DNA from: Candidatus Nanopelagicales bacterium
GTDB lineage: Bacteria; Actinomycetota; Actinomycetes; S36-B12
Reading direction: 5' to 3'
DNA length: 64,000 nt
Assembly: GCA_012103605.1 (NCBI GenBank)
Contig: WLWL01000002.1
Coordinates: forward strand, 19,430-83,429
A program made the translations under genes and the position numbers. Under the pieces are notes generated by a model, which did not search any database, had not been told where the DNA came from, and saw only the letters and a program-made list of their open reading frames with translations. Numbering within the stretch: position 1 is the first letter of the stretch; each line of letters begins with the position of its first letter. Shown piece after piece: positions 37,131-44,352 of this stretch.

Positions 37131-39227
37131 TCACAGCACGCGAAGGACGTGAAGATCCTTCGTAGCCCGGGTGGCCGCTACGTAGATGTCTGCCCCTCGT
37201 GGGTGTTGAGAGCTCAGGGCATCGGGATCCACCACGATGACGCAATCGAACTCGAGTCCCTTGGCCTGTTGGGCTGAGAGCACGGCGATGGGGGCATCGA
37301 GCGCTGCGCTGCCGAAACCGAAGCGCGGCTCGGGCAGCAGCTCGCGCAAATGGGGCAGCAGTGCGTCGGGTGCGATTACGGCGCTGCGTCCGTCCTCGGA
37401 AGCAACTGATTGCGCGTATTGCGGCAACTCGGATAGCGGCAGAGATGCCTCGACTACCTCCGATCCGTCGCGGATGGGGGTCAGTACGGGTGGATCACCC
37501 CCCGCTTCCAGCAGCAGACGCGTGGCTACTTCCGCGATCTGACGGGTGATTCGGTAGGTCACCGTCAGCGTGTGCAGAGCCGTCTTGCTGCGAGCCCAGG
37601 GAAGTGCCTCCTCCCAGGTGCGTGGACCGGCAGGGTGAGACGACTGTTGGAGATCGCCCACCACGGTCATCGATCGGCGGGACGCTCGCCGGCGGATAGC
37701 GCGCCAGGCCATTGCGCTCAACTCTTGAGCTTCATCAACGATCACGTGCCCGTAGATCCATTCCCGGTCGTCAATGGCTCGCTCGGCCAAGGACCCCGCA
37801 TTGCCGCCGGAGTGTGACGGTCGAATGCGGTAGGCATCGGAGGCCTGCAACTCTCGGTAGTCCGGGACATCAGGGGGTGCAGCCGAGGGCGGCTCCCATG
37901 GCCCCAATGCGTTTGCTGCTTCGTCCAGTAGCGGCAGATCATCGGTTGTCCAGGGAGCGTCCGGTGAGCGCACCAGTGCTGCTCGCTCGTCGGCCGTGAG
38001 GATGCCTGTCGCGGCTTCATTGAGGATCGATGCATCGGTGAGCAGATCGCCGATGATGCGCTCGGCGGTTGTCGGAAGCCACATCAAGTTGAATTCCCGG
38101 CGGACTGTCGAGTCCTCGACCATCGACGCAATCAGATCGTCGCAGTACTCCTGGTCTTCGGGATCGTGACCGGTGTCGCGCGCGACATTGCGTGCTGCTT
38201 GCTGGAGCACGCGCCGCAGGAATGGATCGCGACCGTCGTGGAAACGTCGACTGCGGGAGATACCTTTGCTCGCCTGCTCGATTTCCTCTGAGGACAGTCG
38301 TACCCGCATGCCCGTGTGTGTCGTCAGCGTCACTCCTGTGCGAGGAATGCGTACGCGAGCGGTGACGGCCCGCGCTATCACCCGTGCCATGCGATCCGAG
38401 CCTTTGATGCGTGCCACGTCATGAGCATCGTCTGCGGTCGGTCGCACGTCCGGATACAACTGTCGAGGTGTCAGAAGAACAACATCTGTTTCACCCAAAC
38501 TAGGAAGAACTTGATCGATGTAGTGAAGAAAAACGTTGCTGGGTCCAACGATCAGCACCCCGTCGCGTGCGAGTTGTTCGCGATGCGTATAAAGCAACCA
38601 TGCGGCTCGGTGAAGTGCGACGACGGTCTTGCCAGTCCCGGGGCCTCCTTGCACGATGGTGACCTGGTCAAGATCGCTGCGAATAATGGCGTCTTGATCC
38701 GATGCGATGGTGGCAAGAATGTCTGCCATCCGTCCCGAGCGCGGCGCTTCCATTGCCGACAGACTCGGGTCAACGGCTTCGTGGATTCCATCGAAGGTTT
38801 CGTCATCCACGTGAGTAACGTGCGGCCCTCGCGGTGAGGGACGTGTGGCGATGCGCCGCCGCAGCACGACATCCATCGGATTCTTGTTTGTGGCCTGATA
38901 AAACGGCGCGGCTTGGGGGGCTCGCCAGTCGATCAGAAGAATGTCGCCGGCCTCATCGCGCATGCCGATTCGCCCGATGTGGTGATCGTCACCTCCGTCG
39001 AATCGCAGTCGCCCGAAGCACATTCGAGGGCGCGCCGCCTCGGCGGCGTGTAGTTGAAGGCGCAGATTGTCCAGGAGTGCTTCGCGTTCGAGTTCATCTT
39101 GGCCGGTGCCCGTACTCGGAGCACTCGTAGTGTTGCTGATGCGTGACCGGAGGTGGTCGATGTGCTGGTCGAGGTGCGAGTGAGCATGGTCGATGAATGT
39201 TTGCTCATCCTCGATGCTGCTGGGCAC
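37131..39227 (-). CDS. helR: HelD/HelR-type RNA polymerase recycling ATPase (UvrD-like superfamily 1)
   Basis: A 698-residue protein. A long N-terminal coiled coil (DEQTFIDHAHSHLDQHI and on, to about 65) leads into RPRMCFGRLRF, the HelD-type docking region. Walker A is QGGPGTGKT (193-201) and Walker B is VIVDEAQELS (near 505), with VTYRITRQIAEVA and a final AATRATKDLHVL motif VI. HelD proteins remove stalled RNA polymerase from DNA; actinobacterial HelR can displace rifampicin. The class is clear, but HelR versus a general HelD is a family-level inference. Confidence 0.85.
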   Translation of the reverse strand: MPSSIEDEQTFIDHAHSHLDQHIDHLRSRISNTTSAPSTGTGQDELEREALLDNLRLQLHAAEAARPRMCFGRLRFDGGDDHHIGRIGMRDEAGDILLIDWRAPQAAPFYQATNKNPMDVVLRRRIATRPSPRGPHVTHVDDETFDGIHEAVDPSLSAMEAPRSGRMADILATIASDQDAIIRSDLDQVTIVQGGPGTGKTVVALHRAAWLLYTHREQLARDGVLIVGPSNVFLHYIDQVLPSLGETDVVLLTPRQLYPDVRPTADDAHDVARIKGSDRMARVIARAVTARVRIPRTGVTLTTHTGMRVRLSSEEIEQASKGISRSRRFHDGRDPFLRRVLQQAARNVARDTGHDPEDQEYCDDLIASMVEDSTVRREFNLMWLPTTAERIIGDLLTDASILNEAATGILTADERAALVRSPDAPWTTDDLPLLDEAANALGPWEPPSAAPPDVPDYRELQASDAYRIRPSHSGGNAGSLAERAIDDREWIYGHVIVDEAQELSAMAWRAIRRRASRRSMTVVGDLQQSSHPAGPRTWEEALPWARSKTALHTLTVTYRITRQIAEVATRLLLEAGGDPPVLTPIRDGSEVVEASLPLSELPQYAQSVASEDGRSAVIAPDALLPHLRELLPEPRFGFGSAALDAPIAVLSAQQAKGLEFDCVIVVDPDALSSQHPRGADIYVAATRATKDLHVLRVL

Positions 39228-39320
39228 AGGCTCCTCCTGCTTTCTTCCCAGATTGGGCAGTAGAGAAGTCTTTCATGCAACTGTCTGTCGCGCACTACCG
39301 GAACGCGTAATACTGCGCCG

Positions 39321-39995
39321 ATGGTGGTGCCGTCGCAGTGGCCGTGCCCGATCGACGACATCGTGATCTGGTCGTTTGCCTTTGACGATGGCGAGGACGT
39401 CGTCGAGGGCGCCCACGAGGCCTTGATTGACGGAGGCCTTGCGGACGGAGTCACCGAAGACTGGCAGCAGTTGTCCGAGAGTGGCGATGTGCCGCCAACG
39501 GGCAGCCCGCGGTGGGCTGAATGGGCTTTGGGGAGAGGCGCCGTGCGTCAGGCGGCGACTGCTGTCGGGCTCACGGACGTTCGATTGGAGCGATCACCTG
39601 AGGGTGCTCCCTTTATCGCGGACTCGGCATGGGGCGTGTCTATCGCGCATACCTCGGGGTTGGTCCTCGGCGCGGTAGGGCCGGGCCGTATTGGTGTGGA
39701 TGTCGAGAGAGCCGATCGGGACGTCACGCGACTTGTGCGCGCACTCTTGCCCAGTGAGCGCGAACTCACTGTCTCATTGAGCGCGATCTCCATCATGGTG
39801 GCGAAAGAGGCGGCTGCGAAGGCGACAGGGCAGGGGCTCGGGGGCTCTTTGGCGCGCTGGCCAGTGGTTGATGTTGAACTGTCCGGAATCGCGCCTTGTG
39901 TCGGCGTCGCCAGCGCCGCGGCTCGGGTCATTGATGTCCGAATCTACGAGCATTCTGGATACGTCACCGGGGTTGCGAGTTATCCCGACGACTGA
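39321..39995 (+). CDS. 4'-phosphopantetheinyl transferase superfamily protein
   Basis: A 224-residue Sfp-type fold protein. The Mg-binding motif IGVDVE (124-129; D127, E129) and the second motif MVAKEAAAKATG (E163, K162, K167) are intact, with SIAHTSG (H110) as the usual (S)xxH turn. It transfers the phosphopantetheine arm from CoA to a carrier protein. The N-terminal 60 residues are less conserved. It is divergent from the HelR gene across a 93-bp gap. No PKS or NRPS lies in the window, so its carrier partner is elsewhere. Confidence 0.85.
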   Translation: MVVPSQWPCPIDDIVIWSFAFDDGEDVVEGAHEALIDGGLADGVTEDWQQLSESGDVPPTGSPRWAEWALGRGAVRQAATAVGLTDVRLERSPEGAPFIADSAWGVSIAHTSGLVLGAVGPGRIGVDVERADRDVTRLVRALLPSERELTVSLSAISIMVAKEAAAKATGQGLGGSLARWPVVDVELSGIAPCVGVASAAARVIDVRIYEHSGYVTGVASYPDD

Positions 39996-40069
39996 CGCTC
40001 CGTGAAAGTTGTCCACGACGACCGGCGTCCCGACGTGTCGATGGATAGCGACGCTGGCATCATGAAACG

Positions 40070-40483
40070 GTGAGCGACCCCGACGCACTGTTCGCCGTGT
40101 ATGAGGAGGCGCTGGTGACGGCGCAAGACCCATCGAGCGGGGAGTGGGTGGACCCGTCTTTCGAATGTCTTGCACGGACAGACGTCGCTGCAGTTCTTAC
40201 GGCCTATAACCCGGGATCGGAACGACGGAGTTGGGCGCAGAACGAGGCAGCGAATGCCCAACTGCGCGATGTATTGCAGGCGGCCTACACCGACGTGTGG
40301 CGCGCCGATGGCTTCTCGCCGGATGGCACCTGGCGAGAGCCGGGGTGGTTGGTGTGGGGGATGCCCGTGGACGTCGCAGTTGCGATTGCTGCCGACTTTC
40401 ACCAAATTGCCATCTACCACTACGACACCCACGGTGTTCGGTCCGTTGTTCCCTGCTCACCGGGTGATGGCTCGTCGGCTTAG
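40070..40483 (+). CDS. DUF3293 protein
   Basis: A 137-residue protein with the DUF3293 pattern: LTAYNPGSERRSWAQNEAANAQLRDVL, then a tryptophan-rich middle (TWREPGWLVWGM) and FHQIAIYHYD. The family function is unknown. The start is GTG 40070; no strong ribosome site is seen. It is convergent with the DUF3048 lipoprotein gene, leaving 11 bases between the stops. Confidence 0.78.
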   Translation: MSDPDALFAVYEEALVTAQDPSSGEWVDPSFECLARTDVAAVLTAYNPGSERRSWAQNEAANAQLRDVLQAAYTDVWRADGFSPDGTWREPGWLVWGMPVDVAVAIAADFHQIAIYHYDTHGVRSVVPCSPGDGSSA

Positions 40484-40494
40484 TTCGAGCTCGC

Positions 40495-41664
40495 TTACTC
40501 CGATTCCGCTGGGTCTGACGCTGATTCCTGAGACGTGTCGAGGTCTTTCGGTGACGGCGGGGTGGGGAAGAGCGTGGCGGCGGCGTTGCGATTGGCGAGA
40601 ACGATCCACTGCTGTCCGGGCTTGAACGCCAAGACCTGCCCCTGACCGTCGGTAAAGGTGGTACCGGATTCGGCGTCCGGGCGCGACCACTTCGCCTGAT
40701 ACATGAGCCCGTCGCGCAGCACAAGGGCATCGCCCTTGCCGATGGTGATCGCGTGGGGAGTGTTGCCGCCGCCCTTGTCGAAGAAGCGTGAGGGTTCCTG
40801 CTTCACGTACTGGATCACGACCGTTGCTGCACGTTGACCGTCGGGGGTTTCCTCCGCTTCAGCGGTTCGGCCATTGAGTGACACGCGGTAGAGACGGCTG
40901 GCCTGGTCGTAGGTGAATTCAGCCGACGAGGCAGACCATTCGTAACGTGCTGACAAGCCGACCGATCCGTTCGGGGGAGGAGTGGAGCTGAAGCTCAGTC
41001 CGATGTCGCGGGCTTGCGATGCGTCCGGCGCAGCCGTGAGGCCCTCGGGACCGTCAAGGAAATAGTTGTACGGGGCCCGACGACTGAAGTCTCGTTGGTA
41101 GGCGAATGCAGCCTTGTTGGGCGAGATGTCGATCAACGATGAGTTAGCGATCACCGGCCACATCTTGCGCTGGGCGCCGGAGAAGCTGAAGGCGGGAGAT
41201 CCGTACTGAGCCAGAAGATCGATGTCGGTGATCCGGGCCGAACGCACCGGCCCGATCCGCTCGGGAACATCGGAGGAGAAAACGGCGGCGAGGCGGGTGA
41301 TGCCGTACTCGACTTCCTCGATATAGACGATGTCGGCCCGGTCCAGCCCCGCGTGCGGTTGAGCAAACCGGGTGTTGTCGAGTTTCACGACGAGAACGGG
41401 TGACGGTTCGCCCTGATCGGGCTGGGGCAGGCCGTTCAGTGGAAATGTCGGCGTGGGTGTCGGCGTGGGTGTCGGCGTGGGTGTCGGCGTGGGTGTCGGT
41501 GTCGGTGTCGGCGTCGGTGTCGGCGTCGGCGTGGCCTGGGGAGACGGGCGTGCGCTGGCTTCCGCCGATGGGGTGCCGGCGGCGTTGGGAGATGGGGTGG
41601 AGCAGCCGGCCACAGCACAGGCGGCGGCAATCGCCAGAGCCGCGAGGGCCCGAGGGGTGGTCAC
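40495..41664 (-). CDS. DUF3048 (YerB-like) lipoprotein with Thr-Pro linker
   Basis: A 389-residue lipoprotein if started at GTG 41664, which places a proper signal (TTPRALAALAIAAACAVAG) before the lipobox cysteine C21; an upstream ATG at 41793 would bury the signal. A Thr-Pro repeat of about 30 residues (38-68) forms a wall-spanning linker. The DUF3048 domain follows: VVKLDNTRFAQPHAGLDRADIVYIEEVE, PVRSARITDIDLLAQYG, and a second half with ITIGKGDALVLRDGLMYQAKWSR. The function of YerB-type proteins is unknown. It is divergent from mraZ and shares the 187-bp intergenic region. Confidence 0.85.
   Translation of the reverse strand: MTTPRALAALAIAAACAVAGCSTPSPNAAGTPSAEASARPSPQATPTPTPTPTPTPTPTPTPTPTPTPTPTPTFPLNGLPQPDQGEPSPVLVVKLDNTRFAQPHAGLDRADIVYIEEVEYGITRLAAVFSSDVPERIGPVRSARITDIDLLAQYGSPAFSFSGAQRKMWPVIANSSLIDISPNKAAFAYQRDFSRRAPYNYFLDGPEGLTAAPDASQARDIGLSFSSTPPPNGSVGLSARYEWSASSAEFTYDQASRLYRVSLNGRTAEAEETPDGQRAATVVIQYVKQEPSRFFDKGGGNTPHAITIGKGDALVLRDGLMYQAKWSRPDAESGTTFTDGQGQVLAFKPGQQWIVLANRNAAATLFPTPPSPKDLDTSQESASDPAESE
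41447..41534. repeat. Microsatellite of 6/12-bp units encoding the Thr-Pro linker
   Basis: GTCGGCGTGGGT and shorter GTCGGC/GTCGGT units repeat over 88 bases. On the minus strand this reads as alternating Thr and Pro codons in the DUF3048 lipoprotein. Unit lengths are multiples of 6, so slippage changes linker length without shifting frame. Confidence 0.92.
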
Positions 41665-41757
41665 GAGGGAACTGTAGGCAAGCGGTGGAGGCCCAGGGGG
41701 GTTCGGCTCGCGGGGGAGCCGCCGTGGAATCAAAGGGAAATTCTTGGTGAAAGGGGG

Positions 41758-41785
41758 TTGACGGTGGAGTAGAATGGAGTACATT
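41758..41785 (+). promoter_or_regulatory. Promoter of mraZ and the dcw cluster
   Basis: TTGACG (41758-41763) and TACATT (41780-41785) with 16-bp spacing form a plausible sigma-70 promoter about 60 bases before the mraZ start. The MraZ boxes overlap the spacer and the -10, which suits autorepression. Confidence 0.55.
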
Positions 41786-41799
41786 GGAGGCACTTGGGG
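41765..41799 (+). promoter_or_regulatory. Four MraZ-binding boxes at exact 10-bp period
   Basis: TGGAG at 41765, TGGAG at 41775, TGGAG at 41785 and TGGGG at 41795 are each separated by 5 bases. MraZ is known in other bacteria to bind tandem TGGGN repeats with this spacing upstream of its own gene. Here three of four boxes are TGGAG. The arrangement is seen; binding is inferred. Confidence 0.8.
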
Positions 41800-41851
41800 T
41801 TATCACAGTGGCTAATGGGGCCAGAGTGGTGTGAGAGGGAAAGGGCAGCCA

Positions 41852-42283
41852 ATGTTTCTGGGCACCCACGCTCCTCGATTGGACGACAAGGGCCGCCTCG
41901 TTCTCCCGGCGAAATTTCGTGAGCAATTGGCCGCCGGCCTAGTTCTGACCAAGGGTCAAGACCGATCGATCGTCGTGTGGCCGGCCGCGGAGTTCTCCGC
42001 CTACTCCGAGCGCCTGAATGAGGCGTCGCGGTCCGACGCTCGTGTCCGGGCCTACCTCAGGGTGCTTTTTTCTGGTGCCTCGGATGAAATTCCCGACCGT
42101 CAGGGGCGGATCACGATGCCGACGTCCCTTCGCGAGTACGCGGGTCTGGATCGCGACGTGATCGTGGTGGGCAACGGAACCACCGCCGAGATTTGGGATT
42201 CCTCGACCTGGGAGTCCTACCTGGGCAGCCAGGAGGACGACTTCTCCGGAATAGACGAGGAGGTGATTCCGGGCGTGATGTGA
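41852..42283 (+). CDS. mraZ: Transcriptional regulator MraZ
   Basis: A 143-residue protein with two SpoVT-AbrB-like MraZ domains, each with the DxxR signature: LDDKGRLVLPAKFRE (residues 9-23) and IPDRQGRITMPTSLREYA (about 80-97). ATG 41852 is chosen over the in-frame GTG 41831 because MFLGTHAPRLDDKGR is the family N-terminus and AGGGAAAGGG lies at the right distance. It represses the dcw operon through the boxes upstream. About 360 bases separate it from rsmH. Confidence 0.95.
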   Translation: MFLGTHAPRLDDKGRLVLPAKFREQLAAGLVLTKGQDRSIVVWPAAEFSAYSERLNEASRSDARVRAYLRVLFSGASDEIPDRQGRITMPTSLREYAGLDRDVIVVGNGTTAEIWDSSTWESYLGSQEDDFSGIDEEVIPGVM

Positions 42284-42460
42284 CACAGGCGGTGAGGCCT
42301 CCTCCCGCTGGGCACCCCCTGGCACCCCTTCCCCGGTGGCAGGAAGTGCAAAGCGGGCGGGGACCTGACCGACCTGGTCCCTTTCAACACCACACCGAGC
42401 AAGCAGAACCAACCAACATCCGAATCAACGTTCATCTCAACCGCGAACAAGGAGAAGGAC
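42284..42460 (+). ncRNA. Structured mraZ-rsmH leader region
   Basis: This 177-bp segment has no convincing ORF. It holds C/G-rich inverted segments and a clear hairpin, GGGACC (42360-42365) with GGTCCC (42376-42381), followed by TTTC. An mraW RNA motif has been described in leaders of rsmH (mraW) operons in Actinobacteria; this segment is in the right place, but I cannot verify the consensus by eye. Confidence 0.35.
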
Positions 42461-42598
42461 ATGGCAGCAATCGATGAAATTCCCGACGTAACATCGACGT
42501 TCCACCCCGTCCGCACGGGTGTGGCCGTCATGGTTGCCGGTGTCGCCACCGGAACAGTCCTCTATGTGGTTTCCGTAGTCGTGGCGGGTTGGGCCTAG
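42461..42598 (+). CDS. 45-residue single-pass membrane micro-protein between mraZ and rsmH
   Basis: ATG 42461 has an excellent GGAGAAGG ribosome site three bases upstream of a short spacer and opens a 45-codon frame to TAG 42598. The product starts MAAIDEIPDVTSTFHPVRTG, then has one hydrophobic helix (about residues 21-44) with small residues (GVATGTVLYVV). It is short enough to be missed by length filters. Its place inside the division cluster suggests an envelope or division role, which is inference. I do not recognise a named family. Confidence 0.7.
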   Translation: MAAIDEIPDVTSTFHPVRTGVAVMVAGVATGTVLYVVSVVVAGWA

Positions 42599-42643
42599 AC
42601 CCCCGCTCGGGACACACGTCCCGGTCGATGGGGAAGTCGACTC

Positions 42644-43597
42644 GTGACATCACCACTCGTTCACCACACGCCCGTTGCAAGCGAGCGCGTCCTCGCTTTG
42701 CTGGCACCTGCCCTGACCGAGCCAGGTGCCGTCCTCGTTGATGCAACGGTTGGGCTCGGTGGTCACTTGCGGATGGCCCTCGATCGATTCCCCGCTATTC
42801 GCGTCATCGGCATCGATCGAGACCCCGAGGCTCTCGAGATCGCCGCAGAGCGACTATCCGCGAGTCGGGAGCGAGTGCACCTGGTGCATGCCGTGTTTGA
42901 CGAGATCCCGTCCATCCTTGCCGATCAGGGCATCGCGTGCGCTGATGGCGTGCTGTTCGACCTGGGGGTCTCCTCCATGCAATTGGACGAGGTGCGGCGG
43001 GGATTTTCGTACGCGCAGGATTCTGAGCTGGACATGCGGATGAACCCCGGGGACGCCCTGACGGCGGCGGATGTCGTGAACGACTACGCCGAAGAAGATC
43101 TTGTTCGCATCCTTCGGCAATTCGGCGAGGAGAAGTTCGCACCCCGCATCGCACGCGGAATCGTTCGCGCCCGGGAAGGCCACCGAGTGTCCCGATCGTC
43201 GGAGTTGGCGTCGATCGTCAAGGAGGCCATCCCCGCTGCAGCGAGGCGCCGAGGGGGAAATCCAGCCAAGCGCACCTTCCAGGCCTTGCGTATTGAGGTC
43301 AACGCAGAACTGACGGTGCTGCGCAGAGCCCTTCCCCGAGCGCTTGATGTCCTCAGCGTGGGCGGCCGCATCGTCGTGATGTCCTACCAGTCGCTCGAAG
43401 ACCGAATCGTCAAGTCAGAGTTCGTGGCGCGCACATCCATCGATGCTCCACCGGACCTTCCTGTTGTTCCTCAGGACATGCAGCCGTCCTTCAGGTTGGT
43501 CACGCGGGGGGCCGAAATGGCGTCGGACGCGGAAGTGGAAGCCAACTCGCGGGCAGCCTCGGTTCGATTGCGCGCCGTCGAACGGGTGGCGGCATGA
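42644..43597 (+). CDS. rsmH: 16S rRNA m4C1402 methyltransferase
   Basis: A 317-residue RsmH (MraW). It opens with HTPVASERVLALLAPAL, has the SAM motif VDATVGLGGHLRMAL, GIDRDPEAL, LFDLGVSSMQLDE and the characteristic RGFSYAQDSELDMRM and PAKRTFQALRIEVN blocks. It N4-methylates C1402 of 16S rRNA. The start is GTG 42644 with GGGGAAG upstream. ftsL overlaps its stop (ATGA). Confidence 0.95.
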   Translation: MTSPLVHHTPVASERVLALLAPALTEPGAVLVDATVGLGGHLRMALDRFPAIRVIGIDRDPEALEIAAERLSASRERVHLVHAVFDEIPSILADQGIACADGVLFDLGVSSMQLDEVRRGFSYAQDSELDMRMNPGDALTAADVVNDYAEEDLVRILRQFGEEKFAPRIARGIVRAREGHRVSRSSELASIVKEAIPAAARRRGGNPAKRTFQALRIEVNAELTVLRRALPRALDVLSVGGRIVVMSYQSLEDRIVKSEFVARTSIDAPPDLPVVPQDMQPSFRLVTRGAEMASDAEVEANSRAASVRLRAVERVAA

Positions 43598-44352
43598 GCG
43601 TTACGTCGTCCGCTGCCGAATCGCCTCTGGCGGACCCATCCGCGCTTTCGCTGCCGTCGGAAAGCACCGAGTTCGCCACCCAGGGGGCCGGACGCCGACT
43701 GCGAAGCGATCGCCCCCACTTGCGATTGGTCGCTCCGCTGCGACCGGAACGGGCGAGTCGAGGGCTCTTCGCGGTAGTGGTCACCATCGGGTTGGCGTTG
43801 GGGCTCATCGTCATGTTGCTGATCAATACGTCCGTCGCGCAGACAGCTTTCGTCGTGAGTGAGTTGCAGTCGAAGCAACGTGAGCTCGCGCGGACCGAAG
43901 CTTCGTTGACTCAAGCGATCGCTGCTGTGGCGGCTCCGCCGGAACTTGAATCGAAGGCTCGTGCGTTGGGCATGGTTCCGGCCACGCGCCCGGTATTCCT
44001 CACCGTTCCTAGCGGCAAGGTTCGGGGAAAAGCCAAACCTGCTCCCGGTGATCGCAGTCGGACGTTAAATCTCGCAGGCTCCTTGACGGCGACGCTCATC
44101 GATCCTCTTCCCGTCAACGGGCGCGGAGAAAAATTGCCTCCCGCGCAGCGACGGCAGGTCGGGGATGGCGCGGTTCTTGTCGATGCTGCTGCTCAGCCCA
44201 CCGGCGACGCGGCGACGCAGCAGGCGCGTCGGAATGAAGAACGTCAGGCCTTGCGTCAAACGGCGACGACCGACGGGGCTGTTCTGGTGGGCCCTGACGC
44301 GCCGCGCGCGGGAGAAGTCGATGGCGCTGAGCTGGGACAGGCGGGGCAGTGA
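43594..44352 (+). CDS. ftsL: Cell division protein FtsL-like
   Basis: A 252-residue bitopic protein in the FtsL slot between rsmH and ftsI. A basic cytosolic region (to about 57) precedes one transmembrane helix (58-78), then a septum-type leucine-zipper segment (FVVSELQSKQRELARTEASLTQAI) and ELESKARALGMVPATRPVFL, which is the FtsL/DivIC signature. The C-terminal 130 residues are an Ala/Gln/Arg-rich extension that makes it longer than enterobacterial FtsL. It would bridge FtsQ-DivIC and FtsW-FtsI at the divisome. Confidence 0.85.
   Translation: MSVTSSAAESPLADPSALSLPSESTEFATQGAGRRLRSDRPHLRLVAPLRPERASRGLFAVVVTIGLALGLIVMLLINTSVAQTAFVVSELQSKQRELARTEASLTQAIAAVAAPPELESKARALGMVPATRPVFLTVPSGKVRGKAKPAPGDRSRTLNLAGSLTATLIDPLPVNGRGEKLPPAQRRQVGDGAVLVDAAAQPTGDAATQQARRNEERQALRQTATTDGAVLVGPDAPRAGEVDGAELGQAGQ

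Noticed and set aside
41447-41534. CRISPR-like or VNTR repeat array
   Set aside because: Units are 6-12 bp with no spacers and encode a Thr-Pro linker in frame; a coding microsatellite.
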